Of a stretch of 27,325 nucleotides of DNA, positions 23,180 to 27,325 are shown piece after piece. This stretch comes from a virus. Where the stretch lies: the IMG/VR virus record IMGVR_UViG_3300004805_000028, positions 1 through 27,325 of that record. One strand, 5' to 3'. The notes beneath the pieces are model-generated. The model saw only the letters and a list, made by a program, of their open reading frames with translations. It ran no database searches and was not told the origin of the DNA. The translations under genes and the position numbers were made by a program. Within the stretch, counting starts at the first letter, position 1; each line of letters begins with the position of its first letter.

Positions 23180-23209
23180 CGAGGGCGAGACCTTGCGATC
23201 TCGCCCTCG
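23180..23209 (-). terminator. intrinsic terminator after tail tube gene
   Basis: A perfect 11-bp stem (CGAGGGCGAGA with TCTCGCCCTCG) closes an 8-base loop. Read on the minus strand it is followed at once by TTTCATTT, a good T-rich tail. It lies between the tail tube gene and the chaperone gene, so some transcripts from the upstream sheath and tube genes would stop here. Confidence 0.8.
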
Positions 23210-23234
23210 GTTCTAGCCGATCATCGGCTTGACG

Positions 23235-23657
23235 TCAGTTGCCGCCGTTGAAAATGTCGAGACGCCCGGTCTCGAACGTCCATTCACGGCCGCCGATCTC
23301 TTTGGCGAACTCGGAATCAGCGGGCTTGCGAATCCACGCTTCGACCGCCGACACGAGCGTTCGACCGCTCGCGTCTTTGACGAAGAGCGCACCCGTGCCG
23401 ACGTTGGTCAGTTCGTCTTGCGCCATGAGGTTCGCGAGGTCGTCGTTCGACGGGCTCGTTTGCATGAGCGTCACGGTCACCGTTCCCGACTGATCGGAAT
23501 TGGCGGCGCGGGCCGCCTCGCCATCGGAACCGATCGCGAGCGTGAACGAGTCGTTGTTTCGGCTCGCCGTGACGAAAGATCCGTCCATCGTGCCAGTGAG
23601 GATCTTTCCCGCGAACGAAACGAGAACCTTCTTCGAGTTGTACGTTTTGGTTGCCAT
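23235..23657 (-). CDS. tail tube protein (DUF3277 type)
   Basis: A 140-residue protein with a near-complete DUF3277 signature: TYNSKKVLVSFAGKILTGTM, DGSFVTASRNNDSFTLAIGS, SGTVTVTLMQTSPSNDDLAN, AVEAWIRKPADSEFAKEIGG and a final FNGGN. This is the tail tube (inner tube) of contractile tails with DUF3383 sheaths, made in many copies. GAAAGGAAA precedes ATG 23657. It follows the sheath gene and is followed by the terminator at 23180-23209. Confidence 0.93.
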   Translation of the reverse strand: MATKTYNSKKVLVSFAGKILTGTMDGSFVTASRNNDSFTLAIGSDGEAARAANSDQSGTVTVTLMQTSPSNDDLANLMAQDELTNVGTGALFVKDASGRTLVSAVEAWIRKPADSEFAKEIGGREWTFETGRLDIFNGGN

Positions 23658-23674
23658 GGTTCAGGTTTCCTTTC

Positions 23675-24994
23675 TTACACCGTGATCGTGCCGCTGATCG
23701 TGGTCGCGTGAATCGCGCCCGCGATCCGGGCCGTGAACGAGATCGGCTTGAGCACGCGAGCCGTCTTGTCGATCGTCGCGACCGCCGAAGCCAGGGGCAC
23801 CGAGACGATCGGCGCGGGGTTGTCGGCCAGGAAGCCCGACTGAATCCCTTCGGTCAGTTGCGCGCGAAGTTCCGCCTCGATCGCGGCAATGCCTCGATCG
23901 GTGAACGGCACCTTTGCGTTGTTCACGAGCACCGAATACACGCGCGCTTGAAGCCGCGACTCGAACCAATCGCGATCGCGGATCACGTCGGCGAACTCGC
24001 CCGCCGCCGTCTTGCCCTCGGCGGTAATCGCGATCCCGCCGTAGTCGGTGAAGAACATGGCGTTCTTCGCGCGGGCGTTGGTGAGTTGCGTCGCGGTGAG
24101 CGCGTCGGACGTGACGCCCGCGAGCTTGCGGAACTTGAAGGTCACCGAGCCAGGGTCGAACGGGAACGTCGCGCCGAGAAGAGCCGCGCCCGCGTGCGTG
24201 AACGAGCCACGGTTCGAGAACATGACGATCGAGCGGAAGTCGTTCGCCGCCTTCACCGTGCCCGCAACGTCCGTCGTAGGAGCGGCGAGAATGTCGCCGT
24301 CTTGCGAGGTGAACGCCGCGAACTTCTTGTTCGATTCCGCCCATGCGGCGGCCGCGATGATCTCGGCTTTGCCGCCCGTCGAGAGCGTGAGCCCGTACCA
24401 ATCCGACGACTCGAGAGCGATCGCCGCGAGGTCGGTCGCGATCCCGGGGTCGGCGTGGGTTTGTTGCGCGGTCATGACCGAGAGATCTTGAGCGGCGGCC
24501 GCGAAGTGAGAGCCCGCCGAAGCCGCCTTCAGGCGAACGAAAGTCGTCTGATCGGTCGCGGTGATCCCGACGGCCGCCGTATTGATCGCCGAGGTCAGAC
24601 CCGCCGTGATCTCGGCGACGGTCGCCGTCGAGTCGGACGTGAACGAAGCGGTCGCGGTCAAGCCAGCGGGACCGAGAAGATCGACCTTGTAGGTTCGAAG
24701 ATTGACCGCCGTCGGGAAGAGATCGATTTGCAGGTCGGGAGCCAGGGCGCGGCGGCCGATCGCGAGCCGTTGCACTTGCGGGGTTTGGGCGAACACAGCG
24801 GCGGCGGCGCGGTAAGCGCCATCGTTCACGGTGAACCCGTCGTCGATCATGCCTTGAAGGCTCGTGTAGAAGCGAACGCGCTCGGCGAAACGCGCATGGA
24901 AATCAGCGATCAGGGGCACGCCGAACCCCGGTTGCTTGACCGCCGTCGTGAGCGTGCTCACGTTGACAGTCACAATGTCAGAGAGAGAAGCCAT
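23675..24994 (-). CDS. tail sheath protein (DUF3383 type)
   Basis: A 439-residue protein, the usual size of DUF3383 sheaths. The start MASLSDIVTVNVST, the middle TSQDGDILAAPTTDVAGTVK and AMFFTDYGGIAITAEGKTA, and the end RDRDWFESRLQARVYSVLVN and ATISGTI-like beta strands match this family. The sheath wraps the tube and contracts to drive the spike into the cell. GAAAGGG precedes ATG 24994. Tube gene follows after 17 bases. The presence of this gene identifies the phage as a myovirus. Confidence 0.92.
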   Translation of the reverse strand: MASLSDIVTVNVSTLTTAVKQPGFGVPLIADFHARFAERVRFYTSLQGMIDDGFTVNDGAYRAAAAVFAQTPQVQRLAIGRRALAPDLQIDLFPTAVNLRTYKVDLLGPAGLTATASFTSDSTATVAEITAGLTSAINTAAVGITATDQTTFVRLKAASAGSHFAAAAQDLSVMTAQQTHADPGIATDLAAIALESSDWYGLTLSTGGKAEIIAAAAWAESNKKFAAFTSQDGDILAAPTTDVAGTVKAANDFRSIVMFSNRGSFTHAGAALLGATFPFDPGSVTFKFRKLAGVTSDALTATQLTNARAKNAMFFTDYGGIAITAEGKTAAGEFADVIRDRDWFESRLQARVYSVLVNNAKVPFTDRGIAAIEAELRAQLTEGIQSGFLADNPAPIVSVPLASAVATIDKTARVLKPISFTARIAGAIHATTISGTITV

Positions 24995-25006
24995 TTAGAA
25001 ACCCTT

Positions 25007-25540
25007 TCAGGTGAGAGAGCCGACCCATTCGGCGCTCGAAATGTACGTCGTAGCGTATTCGCTACCGTCAAGCGTTCGGAAACGAGCCACGAAAAGCGCC
25101 CGCCCCTGAACCTCAGTTTCTAGCACGCGGGGAACCCGCTGAACACGGTCGACCGAGACGAGGGCGAGCTTCGCCGCGAAGAGATTTTCGGTCACGTCGT
25201 CGCGTTGTAGATAGCGGGCGACGTTGTTCGCTTGCGCGTAGGCGCTCGAGTTGCCCGTCGGCGTCATGGTGAAGACTTCGATCTGAACGTCGAACTCGGT
25301 TTGCTCGTGAGACCGCAAGAGGATCTCTTGCCCCGCGCTCGGCGTCGGGTTGTTGATCACCGTCTCTTCGGGGTTACCGATCGGCCCGCCCGACAAGAGC
25401 GCCAGGCGCACCGAGTCTCCCGAAACGGGTGCGTCGCGGGACTGATCCGCCCAACGCACCGACGCGCCCGCAATCCCGGTCGCCGCGACGACTTGCGCTT
25501 GAATCGTGTTCTCGATCGAATCCCAATTCGCGACGCTCAT
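25007..25540 (-). CDS. tail terminator / neck protein
   Basis: A 177-residue protein. The pattern NTIQAQVVAATGIAGASVRW, EQTEFDVQIEVFTMTPTGNS, AYAQANNVARYLQRDDVTEN and a late VPRVLETEVQGRALFVARFR resembles the phage neck terminator (gp12-like / LIC_12616-like) family. Such proteins cap the completed tail and join it to the head closure ring. Its place between the head closure gene and the sheath fits. It starts at ATG 25540, directly after the previous TAA. Confidence 0.75.
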   Translation of the reverse strand: MSVANWDSIENTIQAQVVAATGIAGASVRWADQSRDAPVSGDSVRLALLSGGPIGNPEETVINNPTPSAGQEILLRSHEQTEFDVQIEVFTMTPTGNSSAYAQANNVARYLQRDDVTENLFAAKLALVSVDRVQRVPRVLETEVQGRALFVARFRTLDGSEYATTYISSAEWVGSLT

Positions 25541-25912
25541 TTAAGACCTCGGCTCGAAGGGCGCGGCGAGCTTGCGCGCCGTCGCTTCACAGTAAGTGCC
25601 CGTCGAAGTCCACACGTCGACGCGCTCGACTTCGAAGTCACCGAGCCCGGGAATCGTGAGCCGATCGCGGTTCTGAAGTTCGAGGTAGCCGAAGACCGTA
25701 ACGAGGTCGTCGCGTTCGTTGAAGCCTTGAAGGTCTTCGCGATCGAGCTTCCGCCCGCCCGGTTGAACGTTCATGTTCGCGGTGAACGTCGACGCCACGC
25801 TTCGCGCGTTCGCCTTGCCGTTCGACCCGAACGAATCGGCCGCGAAGCGCGTCACGGTAACCGCGTGCGTTGCGAGCGAGGTCACGATTCCTGAGAGGTC
25901 GAAGAGACTCAT
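25541..25912 (-). CDS. head closure-like connector
   Basis: A 123-residue protein. VTVTRFAADSFGSNGKANAR, FTANMNVQPGGRKLDREDLQ, ELQNRDRLTIPGLGDFEVER and a C-terminal VDVWTSTGTYCEATARKL suggest the small beta-barrel head closure (SPP1 gp16-like) proteins that seal the portal channel. The family is diverse, so the call rests on the pattern and the standard gene order adaptor, gp10-like, closure, terminator, seen here as DUF4054, gp10-like, this gene, terminator. It overlaps the gp10-like gene by ATGA. Confidence 0.65.
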   Translation of the reverse strand: MSLFDLSGIVTSLATHAVTVTRFAADSFGSNGKANARSVASTFTANMNVQPGGRKLDREDLQGFNERDDLVTVFGYLELQNRDRLTIPGLGDFEVERVDVWTSTGTYCEATARKLAAPFEPRS

Positions 25913-26430
25913 TTGTTCCCGGTTCCTTTTTCGACGACGTAGGAGATCGAGCCTACCATTCGCCCCGTGTCGACGAGGGTTCGAACCGAGCCCGTCGAGC
26001 CCTTGCGCGTGAGGCTCTTCTTTCGAGCCAGGGTCGCGGGCGCGTTGGGCGGCGGGATCGGCGAGCCTTGCGTTACGTAGTTCTTCACGTCGGCCGACGC
26101 CTTTTGGCCGATCAACGCGAGCCCTTGCATGTGATCCATTTCGCCCGTCATTGCGCGCTTAAGCACCGCCTCGAGCAACTTCAGATATTCGGGCGTGTGC
26201 TTTGCGATCGCGGGACGAAGGAAGGGGCGGGCGGGAATGCCAGCGTTCGGCGCGCCGAACTCGTGAATGATTCCGAGTTCAGGGTTCGTCAGAACGCCGT
26301 CGCGTTTCGCGCTCGCGTCGGCGAGAAGCCCGACTCTCACGACGGGCTTGTCGGCGTCGAAGCGCTTGATCGCTTTTCGAAGAGCCTCGAGCCCGCCCCG
26401 CTTATCTGTGATCTTCGCGCGGGCTTTCAT
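25909..26430 (-). CDS. HK97 gp10-like neck protein
   Basis: A 173-residue protein with VVRVGLLADA near residues 29-38, LGIIHEFGAPNAGIPARPFL and RPAIAKHTPEY: this HEFG-x-P-x-x-x-I-P-x-R-P-F-L motif is typical of the HK97 gp10-like/virion morphogenesis proteins. The C-terminal half is basic (PATLARKKSLTRKGST) and ends in TLVDTGRMVGSISYVV. It takes part in tail completion and head-tail joining. It starts at ATG 26430, 11 bases after the DUF4054 gene stop. Confidence 0.82.
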   Translation of the reverse strand: MKARAKITDKRGGLEALRKAIKRFDADKPVVRVGLLADASAKRDGVLTNPELGIIHEFGAPNAGIPARPFLRPAIAKHTPEYLKLLEAVLKRAMTGEMDHMQGLALIGQKASADVKNYVTQGSPIPPPNAPATLARKKSLTRKGSTGSVRTLVDTGRMVGSISYVVEKGTGNK

Positions 26431-26441
26431 CGGGCGAGACC

Positions 26442-26831
26442 TCAGATCACCATGGGCGAGGGCAACGCGAGCCGCACGAAGCGAGCGTAAGTGATCCCGT
26501 AGCGGGTGCGTGCGAGGTCGGCGCTTACGCCGCTCCCGGTCTTGCTTGTGGCGTCGGCGTATTGCACCGAGACGCGGCCGACGGTGATCCCGGTCACGGG
26601 ACCCGCCGCACCGCCGCCCGCGCCTTGCCCTGGCGCGCCGTAGCCGTCGACTTTCAGAAGGTGCGCGGTGAGGTATGCGCCCGCCTGAATCGTCGAGTCA
26701 CCGAAAACTCTCGGGTCGATTTGCAGATCGGCGATCGAAATGTAGAGATCGACCGTGGCGTCGGCGACACCGTTCGCGACGCTCATTTCAGCGGCGATCG
26801 CGCGAACATCGGTCTTCGTCCAAAGTGCCAC
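26442..26831 (-). CDS. head-tail adaptor (DUF4054)
   Basis: A 129-residue protein with the DUF4054 pattern: an N-terminal DVRAIAAEMSVANGVADATV, LYISIADLQIDPRVFGDS, then AGAYLTAHLLKVDGYGAP, a glycine-rich loop, and a C-terminal ARTRYGITYARFVRLALP. Members bind under the portal as an adaptor ring, like HK97 gp6-type connectors. It starts at ATG 26831 with GAAAGGGA upstream. It is followed by the gp10-like gene. Confidence 0.85.
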   Translation of the reverse strand: MALWTKTDVRAIAAEMSVANGVADATVDLYISIADLQIDPRVFGDSTIQAGAYLTAHLLKVDGYGAPGQGAGGGAAGPVTGITVGRVSVQYADATSKTGSGVSADLARTRYGITYARFVRLALPSPMVI

Positions 26832-26847
26832 GGTCGATCCCTTTCAG

Positions 26848-27147
26848 TTACGGCGCGGGGGCGGAAGCGGGCGAGCCGCCTTCGATCGTGGCACCGCTGG
26901 CGGTGAGGATCTCGGTGAGGTTCTTCGCTTCCTCGAGCGCGCTCGACTCTTGCGCCTTGTTCAGAAACTCGAGTTCGCCGCTCTTGAACTTGTGAGCGAG
27001 AACGACCGAGCCGTCGAACTTCTCGAGGAACTCGAGGGGCACCGAGACGGGCACGCCAGGCGGGAGAACGTATTGCTCGCCGCCGACCTCGATCGGGCCG
27101 ATCATGTGGACTGAAACCGTCTTGTTCAGAATCGAAACCTTTTCCAT
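26848..27147 (-). CDS. small hypothetical virion-region protein
   Basis: A 99-residue protein I do not recognise. The N-terminal half (ILNKTVSVHMIGPIEVGGEQ, VLPPGVPVSVPLEFLEKF) looks beta-rich; the middle is a charged helix (SGELEFLNKAQESSALEEAK), and the end is a Gly/Ser/Ala/Pro tail (ASGATIEGGSPASAPAP). AAAGGATC lies about 6-12 bases before ATG 27147. It lies between the capsid candidate and the adaptor gene, so a capsid-associated or decoration role is possible but unproven. Confidence 0.65.
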   Translation of the reverse strand: MEKVSILNKTVSVHMIGPIEVGGEQYVLPPGVPVSVPLEFLEKFDGSVVLAHKFKSGELEFLNKAQESSALEEAKNLTEILTASGATIEGGSPASAPAP

Positions 27148-27215
27148 GTGTGATCCTTTTGTTGGGGCGTTGGGGTCCTACGGTCAGGGCTCGAACTTTT
27201 CGAACCCTCACCGAA

Positions 27216-27245
27216 GGCGCTCGAGCGGTGCTTTGCTCGAGCGCC
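27216..27245 (-). terminator. hairpin terminator after capsid candidate
   Basis: GGCGCTCGAGC and GCTCGAGCGCC pair perfectly (11 bp) around an 8-base loop. On the minus strand the stem is followed by TTCGG, so the T-tract is weak. A second, imperfect stem around 27187-27208 (GGGCTCGAA with TTCGAACCC) follows it. The pair sits between the partial gene at 27262 and the gene at 26848, a stretch of 114 bases without a gene. Confidence 0.6.
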
Positions 27246-27261
27246 CCGTTTGCCTGGCGGC

Positions 27262-27325
27262 TTAGATACCGTCGCCGTAAGCCATCGTGAGCGGGTAGCG
27301 CATGAAGCACCCGCCCGCGCGGGCG
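27262..27325 (-). CDS. C-terminus of probable major capsid protein (partial)
   Basis: A frame open to the right edge ends at the TAA at 27262-27264. The visible 20 residues end in MRYPLTMAYGDGI. Only the 3' end is in the window. The place just upstream of head-tail connectors and of a terminator hairpin is where phages of this type carry the major capsid protein, so that is the likely product, but this is inference from position. Confidence 0.5.
   Translation of the reverse strand, partial: ARAGGCFMRYPLTMAYGDGI

Noticed and set aside
23651-25123. Plus-strand open frame of 490 codons opposite the sheath gene
   Set aside because: Shadow of the DUF3383 gene; composition is almost all R, E, G, D and V.
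1-27325. CRISPR array, integrase, attachment site or insertion sequence
   Set aside because: No regularly spaced direct repeats, recombinase motifs or transposase genes were seen on either strand.

Overview
The window is part of a GC-rich genome of a tailed phage with a contractile tail (myovirus morphology, Caudoviricetes). Evidence for this is a DUF3383-type tail sheath, a DUF3277-type tail tube, a tape measure gene, a complete set of baseplate genes (hub, plug, spike, gp25/W-like, J, I) and a phage replication module. No integrase, repressor, attachment site, terminase or portal gene is visible. The host cannot be named from the sequence. It is probably a high-GC bacterium, and whether the phage is virulent or temperate cannot be decided here.

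Layout. Positions 1-9210 are a rightward (+) early/replication module: a 5'-truncated SNF2-type helicase, two small unknown ORFs, a roughly 290-nt untranslated stretch full of hairpins, a tRNA-Gln(UUG), a family A DNA polymerase with two cysteine clusters, a MazG-like NTP pyrophosphohydrolase, a Dam-type adenine methyltransferase, an HD-domain nucleotidase-like protein, a RuvC-like resolvase, a winged-helix protein, two unknown genes, a dNMP kinase and a lysine-rich histone-H1-like protein with a C-terminal DNA-binding domain. Most of these genes overlap by ATGA or are only a few bases apart, so they look translationally coupled.

Positions 9211-9303 hold a strong hairpin between the two converging transcription units. 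From 9304 to the right edge everything is leftward (-). Read in the direction of transcription (right to left) this is: the C-terminus of a probable capsid protein, a small unknown protein, head-tail connectors (DUF4054, head closure, gp10-like, tail terminator), sheath, tube, tail assembly chaperone with a predicted -1 frameshift, tape measure, Dit-like protein, plug, hub, spike, a structural protein, a repeat-containing fibre, W/gp25-like wedge, J, I, a second fibre-like protein, a lysis cassette (holin-like, small coiled coil, DUF5675-like, membrane-anchored coiled coil) and a zinc-finger metallophosphoesterase.

How it works together. The left half supplies nucleotides, replicates, methylates and resolves DNA. 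The right half builds head-tail joints, the tail and baseplate and then lyses the cell. Two intrinsic-terminator-like hairpins inside the late unit (after the capsid gene and after the tube gene) would make more of the highly abundant proteins than of those downstream. No wholly new system stands out. The most notable items are the frameshifted chaperone, the structured region beside the tRNA, the fused wedge protein with duplicated N-terminal domains, the cysteine clusters in the polymerase and the H1-like DNA-binding protein.
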